Shown here: piece by piece, positions 1 to 5,023 of the stretch | Layout: each line of letters begins with the position of its first letter | How positions within the stretch are numbered: position 1 is the first letter of the stretch | Source of the DNA: Clostridia bacterium | GTDB taxonomy: Bacteria; Bacillota; Clostridia; Oscillospirales; CAG-272 | DNA length: 12,410 nt | Assembly (NCBI GenBank): GCA_029010655.1 | Contig: JAQXKW010000020.1 | Location: 1 to 12,410 of the forward strand | Reading direction: 5' to 3' | Notes under the pieces: generated by a model | What the model was told of the DNA's origin: nothing | Databases searched by the model: none | The model's input: the letters and a program-made list of their open reading frames with translations, nothing else | Position numbers and translations under genes: made by a program

Positions 1-691
1 CATCATCCTTCATCCAAAAAGGAACGGAAATTCTTTTATCAACCTCATCTATTCTTTTAAGCGATGAAAGGGGAATTGCGTACTTACAATCAACTGATGA
101 AACATACAGGTTTTCCTCATCGCAGAACAGTCTGACGCTTAGGTTTATATAGGGAGTCGGCATCATTCCCAAGGTTTTCGGCACAGGGGTCATATCCTTT
201 TCTTTGTAAGGAAACATTATAACCTCTGTTTCAGGTGCGTTATCCGGAACGCCCAGATAAACATACATGCTGTTTGCACAGCTGTCAAGGTCCGATAGCT
301 GTTTTTTGAAGGAATCGCCCTCGATAACTGCCTTTCGTTTTACTATATCGGCAGTTAGCAGAACAATAAATAAAACGCAGAACAAAGCTCCCAAAAGAAT
401 TATCCACGGAAACTTTTGCCACAGTCCCTGAAAAGCCTTCAACGGCTCTTCATTCGAAATAATTGCCCCCAAAGCGATAACTGCCAAAACACTTCCCACA
501 GCGCTTATGTACTTAAAAATCTTCAAAGGCAATGAAAGACCCGATTTTTCGACGCTGTTTTGGCTTTCCTCAACCCGCTTTTCATGAGCGTCAAGCATGC
601 TCTGCGGGACTTCTTTGACGATAAATTCCTTACCGTTCATTTCCTCGTTCTTTTTGTTTTCCGTAATGTCAATTCCGAGAAATGGTTTCAT
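1..691 (-). CDS. Two-helix membrane protein of unknown function (3' end outside window)
   Basis: An open frame runs from ATG at 689-691 to the left edge without a stop, giving 230 complete residues. The start is well supported: on the minus strand GGAGG lies 7 nt before the ATG. The first ~55 residues are polar and charged. Two hydrophobic segments follow, at about residues 60-79 (YISAVGSVLAVIALGAIIS) and 95-114 (PWIILLGALFCVLFIVLLTA). They are joined by a short loop, so both ends probably face the cytoplasm. Beyond them is a soluble domain whose visible end (NLYVSSVDCKYAIPLSSLKRID) has the strand-rich look of a bacterial PH-like domain; this is only a resemblance. The gene starts 62 nt after the stop of the upstream membrane-protein gene on the same strand, so the two probably share the promoter at 1318-1346. 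I do not recognise the family, and no enzyme motif is visible. Confidence 0.8.
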   Translation of the reverse strand, partial: MKPFLGIDITENKKNEEMNGKEFIVKEVPQSMLDAHEKRVEESQNSVEKSGLSLPLKIFKYISAVGSVLAVIALGAIISNEEPLKAFQGLWQKFPWIILLGALFCVLFIVLLTADIVKRKAVIEGDSFKKQLSDLDSCANSMYVYLGVPDNAPETEVIMFPYKEKDMTPVPKTLGMMPTPYINLSVRLFCDEENLYVSSVDCKYAIPLSSLKRIDEVDKRISVPFWMKDD

Positions 692-753
692 TTGATTACC
701 TCCGTAAAGCTCAAATATTTTTTGTTCAAGTTGATAAACACCGTTTTTTGCCC

Positions 754-1275
754 TCATTCTTCAAAGTACGGCGACAGAATACCGTATACGTCGTTTATAA
801 ATTCTTCCGATATTTCGTATCCGTTGATTTTGCGCCTGAATGCCATGAGAAAAACCGGCGCCGTAATAAGAAATGCAAACAATGCGGAAAGCCACTCTTT
901 ATAATAAAGTCCCATACCCGCAAATAGGAGAACACCAACGCCGCCTAAAATTCCCCACAGCAGTCGGAAAAGGTTTGCCCTGTCCGTTTGATAGAGAGAC
1001 AGTTTATTGTCACTGATTACTATATCCACATAATACCTTAAATCATAGCCCGGATCCCTGGCGGTGGGAACGTCTGCTATGGGTCTGTATAAAAGATGAA
1101 AAGCCTTAAAGCTGTTTTTGCGTGATTTCTCAATCCAAAAGCATTTCTGCTCATTTGCCTTATGCGCCGAAGCATTATTATTTTTTGCCGTCAAAAGGAG
1201 TATGCGTGAAATCTCTTCCGCATTTTCCTCGGCGGTTATATGCTTTTCATACAGTATTTTTTTAAGCTTTGACAT
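754..1275 (-). CDS. Small membrane protein of unknown function
   Basis: The frame encodes 173 residues from the ATG at 1273-1275 (MSKLKKILYEKHI). The same frame extends to an ATG at 1312-1314 (186 residues). That longer start is unlikely because a consensus promoter ends its -10 box at 1318, which puts the predicted transcript start at about 1311, after the upstream ATG. The inner ATG has GGGGA 9 nt upstream. The N-terminal ~100 residues are soluble and charged. Two hydrophobic helices follow at about residues 104-123 and 129-146, separated by a short KEW turn, then a ~27-residue charged tail. This tail-end helical hairpin suggests an inner-membrane protein with both domains cytoplasmic. It is followed 62 nt later by another two-helix membrane protein on the same strand, probably its operon partner. 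I do not recognise the family. The gene is surely real; its function is unknown. Confidence 0.75.
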   Translation of the reverse strand: MSKLKKILYEKHITAEENAEEISRILLLTAKNNNASAHKANEQKCFWIEKSRKNSFKAFHLLYRPIADVPTARDPGYDLRYYVDIVISDNKLSLYQTDRANLFRLLWGILGGVGVLLFAGMGLYYKEWLSALFAFLITAPVFLMAFRRKINGYEISEEFINDVYGILSPYFEE

Positions 1276-1317
1276 AACACCCATTCCCCGAATGTTTTCT
1301 GATACTGCTTTCATCTA

Positions 1318-1346
1318 ATTATAACCTTTTATTTTCTTGCCGTCAA
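1318..1346 (-). promoter_or_regulatory. Sigma-A-type promoter for the two-gene membrane-protein operon
   Basis: Read on the minus strand, TTGACG (1346-1341) and a perfect TATAAT (1323-1318) are separated by exactly 17 bp. The predicted transcript start falls near 1311, inside or just after the ATG at 1312-1314, so translation should begin at the inner ATG (1273-1275) after a leader of about 36 nt. An in-frame TAG sits directly before the outer ATG. Confidence 0.75.
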
Positions 1347-1404
1347 TACATTTCTTCTCCATGCGATTTTTGTCAAAATATTTGAATTTTTTTCGAAAAA
1401 AGTA

Positions 1405-1433
1405 TTTACAAACACAAAATGTTGTGATATAGT
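1405..1433 (+). promoter_or_regulatory. Promoter of the pyrR-uraA operon
   Basis: TTTACA (1405-1410) and TATAGT (1428-1433) are spaced by 17 bp, with a TG one base before the -10 box (1425-1426, extended -10). The predicted transcript start is near 1440, right at the base of the PyrR-binding hairpin, so the whole leader is regulatory RNA. The spacer contains a short inverted repeat (1413-1426). Confidence 0.8.
1413..1426. repeat. Inverted repeat CACAA-N4-TTGTG within the pyr promoter spacer
   Basis: A perfect 5-bp inverted repeat with a 4-base centre lies between the -35 and -10 boxes of the pyrR promoter. Its position would suit a repressor site, but the arms are short and chance cannot be excluded. 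Confidence 0.3.
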
Positions 1434-1438
1434 ATTGC

Positions 1439-1480
1439 CGTAAAGTTTTTAAGCGGTACAGAGATGCCGCAAGATTTGCG
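1439..1480 (+). promoter_or_regulatory. PyrR-binding (anti-antiterminator) hairpin of the pyr leader
   Basis: The upper stem GCGGTA (1453-1458) pairs with TGCCGC (1465-1470) around the hexaloop CAGAGA (1459-1464). The loop matches the CNGNGA of the known PyrR-binding RNA consensus (ARUCCNGNGAGGYU), and the U-G pair next to the closing pair is also kept; the closing C-G pair of the consensus is A-U here. A lower stem CGTAAA (1439-1444) with TTTGCG (1475-1480) is separated from the upper stem by an asymmetric internal loop, as in Bacillus pyr leaders. PyrR bound to UMP should hold this hairpin, preventing the antiterminator and so promoting termination at 1499-1535. Motif, position and the gene downstream all agree. 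Confidence 0.85.
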
Positions 1481-1518
1481 ATTGGATATGTATTGTTGCG
1501 TCTTGCCGCTCTCTCTGT
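1458..1518 (+). promoter_or_regulatory. Antiterminator of the pyr attenuator
   Basis: ACAGAGA (1458-1464) pairs with TCTCTGT (1512-1518), and GCCGCAAGA (1466-1474) pairs with TCTTGCCGC (1501-1509) with one C-C mismatch. That gives 15 of 16 pairs across a small internal loop. The fold uses the 3' half of the PyrR hairpin and the 5' arm plus loop of the terminator, so it excludes both: the standard three-state logic of PyrR attenuation. It should form when PyrR is free of uridine nucleotides. Confidence 0.8.
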
Positions 1519-1535
1519 GCGGTAAGGCGTTTTTT
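1499..1535 (+). terminator. Intrinsic terminator of the pyr attenuator
   Basis: CGTCTTGCCGC (1499-1509) pairs with GCGGTAAGGCG (1519-1529) over 11 bp with two G-U pairs and a 9-base loop, and is followed at once by six T residues (1530-1535). It lies between the promoter and pyrR, about 73 bp before the start codon, so it works as a conditional leader terminator. Confidence 0.85.
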
Positions 1536-1559
1536 GTACGAAATTGTGCTTTCTTGCCC

Positions 1560-1583
1560 GCTTGTCAGCTAACATCTGCAAGC
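1560..1583 (+). other. Small leader hairpin before the pyrR ribosome binding site
   Basis: GCTTG-CAG (1560-1568, with T1565 bulged) pairs with CTGCAAGC (1576-1583) around a 7-base loop. It sits between the attenuator terminator and the AAAGGA ribosome binding site at 1591-1596. It has no T-run and is not a terminator. It could insulate the ribosome binding site or stabilise the 5' end of the mRNA, but no role can be shown. Confidence 0.35.
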
Positions 1584-1608
1584 CATATGTAAAGGAATTA
1601 CCGTTAAA

Positions 1609-2145
1609 ATGGATATAAAGGCTCAGATAATGGACGAATCCGCCATGATGCGAAGTCTCGCCCGTATTACTCACGAAATAATCGAAAAAAACCGAGGCTG
1701 TGAAAACATTGTTCTCGTGGGAGTTAAGCGGCGGGGCGTGCCGCTGGCTCAGATTCTTGCCGCAAATCTTAAAAAGTTCGAGGGTGCTGACGTGCCCGTT
1801 GGATATGTTGACATATCCCTTTATCGGGACGATCTTACGGAAATAACCGAGTTGCCCCGTTCCTCAGGCTGCTTCTTCCCCGTTGACGTAAAGGGAAAAA
1901 CCGTTATTATCGTTGACGATGTTATATATACGGGAAGAACCGCAAGAGCCGCTCTTGAAGCCGTTTTTGCAAACGGACGTCCCCGTTGTGTTCAGCTTGC
2001 GGTTTTGGTTGACAGAGGACACAGAGAACTGCCGCTCCGCCCCGACTATGTGGGCAAAAACGTCCCCACCTCAAAGGAAGAGGTAATCAAGGTGGAAGTA
2101 GAATCCGTTGACGGGAGAAACGGCGTATCTCTCGGCAATACGTAA
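1609..2145 (+). CDS. pyrR: PyrR: pyr operon RNA-binding attenuator / uracil phosphoribosyltransferase
   Basis: This 178-residue protein is full length for PyrR (about 180) and aligns along its whole length with the Bacillus protein as I remember it. Visible signatures are the N-terminal MDESAMMRSLARITHEI region, LVGVKRRGVPLA (36-47), LYRDDL (71-76), the PRPP-binding motif VIIVDDVIYTGRT (99-111), and the C-terminal LAVLVDRGHRELPLRPDYVGKN stretch around 130-151. PyrR binds UMP/UTP and the leader hairpin to force transcription termination; many members also convert uracil plus PRPP to UMP. The ATG at 1609 gives the usual family N-terminus and has AAAGGA at 1591-1596, a rather wide 12-nt gap. An inner ATG at 1630 would remove conserved residues. 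The gene is preceded by a readable PyrR attenuator and followed 63 bp later by the uracil permease, so it should regulate itself and uracil uptake together. Confidence 0.95.
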   Translation: MDIKAQIMDESAMMRSLARITHEIIEKNRGCENIVLVGVKRRGVPLAQILAANLKKFEGADVPVGYVDISLYRDDLTEITELPRSSGCFFPVDVKGKTVIIVDDVIYTGRTARAALEAVFANGRPRCVQLAVLVDRGHRELPLRPDYVGKNVPTSKEEVIKVEVESVDGRNGVSLGNT

Positions 2146-2208
2146 GCCTTATTTGTTGATTTTCGGCTATGCCGTCATCATAAAATTTATTTTTACCGGA
2201 GGGTTTCT

Positions 2209-3549
2209 ATGAAACTTACTTACAACGTAAAAGACAAGCCCGGATTCGGAAAAACGCTTGTCTTCGCATTCCAGCAGGTGCTTGCAATTCTGGCAGCAAC
2301 TATTGCCGTTCCTTCAATCATCGGTAACGGAATGTCTCAGTCTGCCGCTCTTTTCGGCGCAGGTATAGGTACTCTCGTTTATCTTTGCTTCACTAAGTTT
2401 AAGAGCCCCGTATTCCTCGGCTCCTCCTTCGCATTCATCGGCTCCATGTTCGCAGCCTTCGGCGGTGCGGCTTCCGCTGCTGCCGGCTATGCGGGACTTA
2501 TCCTCGGTGCCGCTTTTGCAGGTCTCGTTTACGTTGTTATCGCAATCGTGGTTAAGTTCGCAGGCGTTAAGTGGATCAACAAGCTGATGCCCGCATCTGT
2601 TATCGGACCTACGGTTGCAATCATCGGTCTCTCCCTTGCAGGCAACGCTGTCGGCGACGCTCTCAAGTATGCAGAATATGACGCGGCTAACAGCGCTTAC
2701 AATATGGGTCTCAAGGGCTGGCTCGGTCTTATCTGTGCCCTTGTAACACTCTTCGTTGTATTCTTCTGCTCCGTTTACGGCAAGAAGATGGCAAAAATGA
2801 TCCCCTTCATTATCGGTATAGCAGCAGGCTATGCAGTAGCGGCTATCTTCACTGTTATCGGCAATGCTAACGGCATTGAGGCGCTTCAGATTATCGACTT
2901 CTCCGGTTTCCAGAATATGCAGTGGGTTCCCGATTTCACCTTTGTTAAGGCGTTTAACGGTCTTTCCGAAGTTACTCCTTCCTATATTGCAACAATTGCA
3001 GCCGCATATGTTCCCGTTGCATTCGTTGTATTCGCAGAGCACATTGCAGACCACAAGAACCTTTCCTCCATCATCGAGTCCGACCTTCTTGAGGAGCCCG
3101 GTCTTCACAGAACCCTTCTCGGCGACGGTATAGGCTCTATGGCAGGCGCATTCTTCGGCGGCTGTCCCAACACCACCTACGGCGAGTCTGTGGGCTGTGT
3201 GGCTATCTCCGGCAACGCTTCCGTAGTTACTATTTTTGCAACGGCTATCATGTGTCTGGTTGCTTCCTTCTTCGCACCCTTCACCACCTTCCTTGCTACT
3301 ATTCCCTCCTGCGTAATGGGAGGCGTTTGCATAGCTCTGTACGGCTTCATTGCAGTATCCGGTCTCAAGATGGTTCAGAATGTTGACCTTAACGACAATA
3401 AGAACCTGTTCACCGTATCCGTAATCCTTATTACCGGTATAGGCAGCATGGCTCTCCAGATTGGTCCGGTTAAGCTCACAACAGTTGCTTGCGCGCTTAT
3501 CCTCGGCATCATCGTAAACCTTGTGCTTTCCTGCAAGAAGGATGACTGA
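2209..3549 (+). CDS. uraA: Uracil permease, NCS2 family (UraA/PyrP)
   Basis: This 446-residue, strongly hydrophobic protein has the length and motif order of the NCS2 (nucleobase-cation symporter 2) family, which folds into 14 membrane segments. It should import uracil with protons across the cytoplasmic membrane. Diagnostic motifs are GSSFAFIG (71-78), FAEHIADHKNLS (275-286) with the substrate-site Glu277, and GCPNTTYGESVG (318-329) with Glu326, matching the two glutamates that hold uracil in E. coli UraA. The NTTYGE form points to uracil rather than purine or xanthine transport. GGAGGG at 2198-2203 lies 5 nt before the ATG. The gap after pyrR (63 bp) is too short for a second PyrR attenuator, so uraA should depend on the leader at 1439-1535. 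Codon choice differs from its neighbours: after the first few codons lysine is nearly always AAG and phenylalanine mostly TTC, suggesting high expression. Confidence 0.93.
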   Translation: MKLTYNVKDKPGFGKTLVFAFQQVLAILAATIAVPSIIGNGMSQSAALFGAGIGTLVYLCFTKFKSPVFLGSSFAFIGSMFAAFGGAASAAAGYAGLILGAAFAGLVYVVIAIVVKFAGVKWINKLMPASVIGPTVAIIGLSLAGNAVGDALKYAEYDAANSAYNMGLKGWLGLICALVTLFVVFFCSVYGKKMAKMIPFIIGIAAGYAVAAIFTVIGNANGIEALQIIDFSGFQNMQWVPDFTFVKAFNGLSEVTPSYIATIAAAYVPVAFVVFAEHIADHKNLSSIIESDLLEEPGLHRTLLGDGIGSMAGAFFGGCPNTTYGESVGCVAISGNASVVTIFATAIMCLVASFFAPFTTFLATIPSCVMGGVCIALYGFIAVSGLKMVQNVDLNDNKNLFTVSVILITGIGSMALQIGPVKLTTVACALILGIIVNLVLSCKKDD

Positions 3550-3568
3550 ATTTAACTGACATATATGA

Positions 3569-3598
3569 AATCCCGCGGCGGTCTGCCGCGGGATTTTT
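3569..3598 (+). terminator. Intrinsic terminator after uraA
   Basis: AATCCCGCGGC (3569-3579) pairs perfectly with GCCGCGGGATT (3585-3595) around a 5-base loop, and T residues fill 3594-3598. It lies 20 bp after the uraA stop and directly before the convergent lipoprotein gene. On the minus strand the hairpin is followed only by TTTCATAT, so it may also stop that gene, but less efficiently. Confidence 0.9.
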
Positions 3599-4126
3599 CT
3601 ATTTTGTTTCCGCTTTTTCCGGTGAAAACTCGGTTATTGCAAAGCGTGAGCCGCCGTACTCTATCCGGCAGGGACATCCGTTTTCGTCGGTGGTTACCGT
3701 CCAGTCCGTGCCGTCCTGAGAACCGTTTGCAACGGTGTTTCCTTCCTTATCCACCTTTATATCCCGGATACCTTTGCTTTCCAATGAAAACATTTCGGCA
3801 AGGCGGAAAATCTTTTCACGGGTTTCTGCATTCATGGTTACGGTCATATCACCAAGAGTTGCCGTCAGTTCCCCCCGTTCAAAGGCGAATTTCGTGCCCT
3901 TCAGCGTATCGGGTGAAACGAATTCCAATATAAGTCTGTCCCTCTCCCCGTCCGTTATTTCTCCCATTGTCAGCACTACGCTGTATTCACAGCCGTTTTC
4001 GTTCCACGTGCCCGAAACGCAGGACGCCCCGTTCTGATAGTCGAAAAATGCACCCTTGTCCGAGGACGATATACACGACGTAAGGATTACGGAAGTAAGT
4101 ATCAGCACAATTATAATTTTTCTCAT
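3599..4126 (-). CDS. Predicted lipoprotein, possible LolA-like fold
   Basis: From the ATG at 4124-4126 the protein has 175 residues and a clear lipoprotein signal: MRK, a hydrophobic stretch, and the lipobox LTSC with the modified cysteine at residue 18. It should be lipid-anchored on the outer face of the cytoplasmic membrane. An in-frame ATG at 4151-4153 would add nine residues before the signal; it lacks a good ribosome binding site, whereas AAAAGGA precedes the inner ATG at a somewhat long spacing of about 12 nt. The mature part is strand-rich and alternates short hydrophobic strands with charged turns (YSVVLTMGEI, DRLILEFVSP, LTATLGDMTVTMN, RIEYGGSRFAITEF). This resembles LolA/LolB-type lipid-binding barrels, including Clostridial germination lipoproteins; that is an inference from pattern only. 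It is downstream of another minus-strand gene but separated from it by a strong terminator. I see no clear promoter of its own. Confidence 0.8.
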   Translation of the reverse strand: MRKIIIVLILTSVILTSCISSSDKGAFFDYQNGASCVSGTWNENGCEYSVVLTMGEITDGERDRLILEFVSPDTLKGTKFAFERGELTATLGDMTVTMNAETREKIFRLAEMFSLESKGIRDIKVDKEGNTVANGSQDGTDWTVTTDENGCPCRIEYGGSRFAITEFSPEKAETK

Positions 4127-4254
4127 AAATATGACCCATCCTTTTCTTAGCATTCGGGGCTCATTTTCCGCGTTTTTACAAAAGATTTACCGGGAAACTA
4201 AGCCTCAAGCACGGTTTGAATGAATTTTGGCACGCTTTTGCGTACTGTATTTAC

Positions 4255-4298
4255 AAAAAACATATCCCCCCTCATATATTACAAATATATGAGGGGGG
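4255..4298 (-). terminator. Terminator after the membrane-protein gene, perfect 15-bp hairpin
   Basis: CCCCCCTCATATATT (4266-4280) and AATATATGAGGGGGG (4284-4298) form a perfect 15-bp stem with a 3-base loop. Read on the minus strand, ATATG and then six T residues (4260-4255) follow the stem. It begins 14 nt after the stop codon of the upstream gene, as expected for its terminator. The T-run is 5 nt away from the stem, which is slightly unusual. It should limit read-through into the lipoprotein gene. Confidence 0.75.
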
Positions 4299-4312
4299 AG
4301 CGTAAATATTCG

Positions 4313-4873
4313 TCAGTATCGGAGATAATCCGATTTTACGGTGTTCGCCTTGTTATAAGAAGCAAAGATTTTCAGAGCCTTTCCCGTACAGCGGAAGAGT
4401 ATCATCGCCTTTTTGCCGTTATCGTCAAATATTGCAAAATATATGTCTTCCGTCTGCTTTTCGGACTCTCGGAAATCGTAAAGCTTATCTGCTTTCTGCC
4501 TGTCCGCGTACTCTGAGGTATAGGGAGCAATTATCTCCATATCCTTAATTTTTACGTTTAATACTTCCCTGCGCTTCTTGCCGCCGACGATTTTTGTGAA
4601 AATCAAATTGCCCGAGGACGTAATATATTCGTATTCCGTATTGGTCAGCGGCCATGTGAACCAAAAAAGGATAATTGCAAGCAAAAGTCCTATGGCTCCC
4701 AAATACCATGCGAAAAACCAGCAGAACACCGCAGTTGAAATATACAGAAGCATAAGCAAAGCCTTTACTGCGATAGTTTTACCGTCAGGCTTCTTTTTCT
4801 GCGTAAATTCCGTAAAATTGATTGCATTGACAGAGCGGTCGATTTCCTCTCCGCCGTGAGTTATTGTTGCCAT
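4313..4873 (-). CDS. Two-helix membrane protein of unknown function
   Basis: The frame encodes 186 residues. The ATG at 4871-4873 is supported by an AGAGG ribosome binding site 8 nt upstream and a promoter further up. A polar N-terminus of about 33 residues is followed by two hydrophobic helices at roughly 36-55 and 57-76, rich in Trp and Phe (VFCWFFAWYLGAIG, ILFWFTWPL), then a soluble domain of about 110 residues. That domain begins with a strand pattern (YEYITSSGNLIFTKI, KRREVLNVKIKDMEIIAPY) like the PH-like domains found after two-helix anchors in many Firmicute membrane proteins. It ends in a short charged tail. It may belong to one of the uncharacterised Clostridial DUF families, possibly DUF6106, but I cannot confirm this from memory. 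It appears to be a single-gene unit with its own promoter and terminator, divergent from the queG-addBA operon. Confidence 0.8.
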   Translation of the reverse strand: MATITHGGEEIDRSVNAINFTEFTQKKKPDGKTIAVKALLMLLYISTAVFCWFFAWYLGAIGLLLAIILFWFTWPLTNTEYEYITSSGNLIFTKIVGGKKRREVLNVKIKDMEIIAPYTSEYADRQKADKLYDFRESEKQTEDIYFAIFDDNGKKAMILFRCTGKALKIFASYNKANTVKSDYLRY

Positions 4874-4903
4874 GGCACTGACCTCTTTCCATATGATAAT
4901 GAC

Positions 4904-4932
4904 AGTTTACCATAACAACAATATAAAATCAA
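4904..4932 (-). promoter_or_regulatory. Probable promoter for the 4313-4873 gene
   Basis: On the minus strand TTGATT (4932-4927) and TAAACT (4909-4904) are 17 bp apart, about 30 bp upstream of the ATG. The -35 box matches well; the -10 box is a weaker match, so the call is moderate. Confidence 0.5.
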
Positions 4933-4962
4933 TAAGTTGTATTTATTAAATTTGTGATTAAC

Positions 4963-4991
4963 TTGAATATATGGGACACTTTTGGTATAAT
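4963..4991 (+). promoter_or_regulatory. Strong extended -10 promoter of the queG-addB-addA operon
   Basis: TTGAAT (4963-4968), a 17-bp spacer and a perfect TATAAT (4986-4991) preceded by TG at 4983-4984 make a near-consensus vegetative promoter. The expected transcript start is near 4998, leaving a leader of about 25 nt before the queG start. No terminator or attenuator lies between. Confidence 0.8.
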
Positions 4992-5006
4992 TAGTTTGTA
5001 TAATTA
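4985..5006 (+). repeat. Duplicated -10 element, GTATAATTA twice
   Basis: GTATAATTA occurs at 4985-4993 and again at 4998-5006, 13 bp apart. The second copy contains another TATAAT (4999-5004) but has no good -35 box at the right distance. It overlaps the start site predicted from the first copy, so it could give a second, weaker start or compete for polymerase. Confidence 0.5.
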
Positions 5007-5011
5007 TATGC

Positions 5012-5018
5012 GAGGTGG
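5012..5018 (+). promoter_or_regulatory. Ribosome binding site that decides the queG start
   Basis: GAGGTGG fits the anti-Shine-Dalgarno sequence well and lies 5 nt before TTG at 5024-5026. The in-frame GTG at 5015-5017 is inside this motif and has no ribosome binding site of its own, so TTG is the likelier start. Confidence 0.65.
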
Positions 5019-5023
5019 AAAAA

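Noticed and set aside
1367..1372. Perfect TTGACA on the minus strand upstream of the first membrane-protein operon
   Set aside because: No acceptable -10 box lies 16-19 bp downstream (AAATGT, AATGTA); the TTGACG-17-TATAAT pair closer to the gene is far better.
1315..1674. Minus-strand 119-residue frame across the pyr leader and the pyrR start
   Set aside because: It overlaps the promoter, the attenuator and the 5' end of pyrR, has no ribosome binding site that I can see, and has a low-complexity basic composition.
2146..2208. Possible second PyrR attenuator between pyrR and uraA
   Set aside because: The gap is 63 bp; no CNGNGA hexaloop hairpin or hairpin with a T-run is present, unlike the Bacillus pyrR-pyrP junction.
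2314..3108. Minus-strand 264-residue frame inside uraA
   Set aside because: It is the antisense of a clear NCS2 permease; its Cys/Asn/Gly-rich composition is what the reverse of strongly biased GC-ending codons gives.
4231..4246. Small hairpin GCACGC-TTTT-GCGTAC in the gap before the lipoprotein gene
   Set aside because: It has only six pairs including a G-T wobble and no T-run on either strand, so it is too weak to call.
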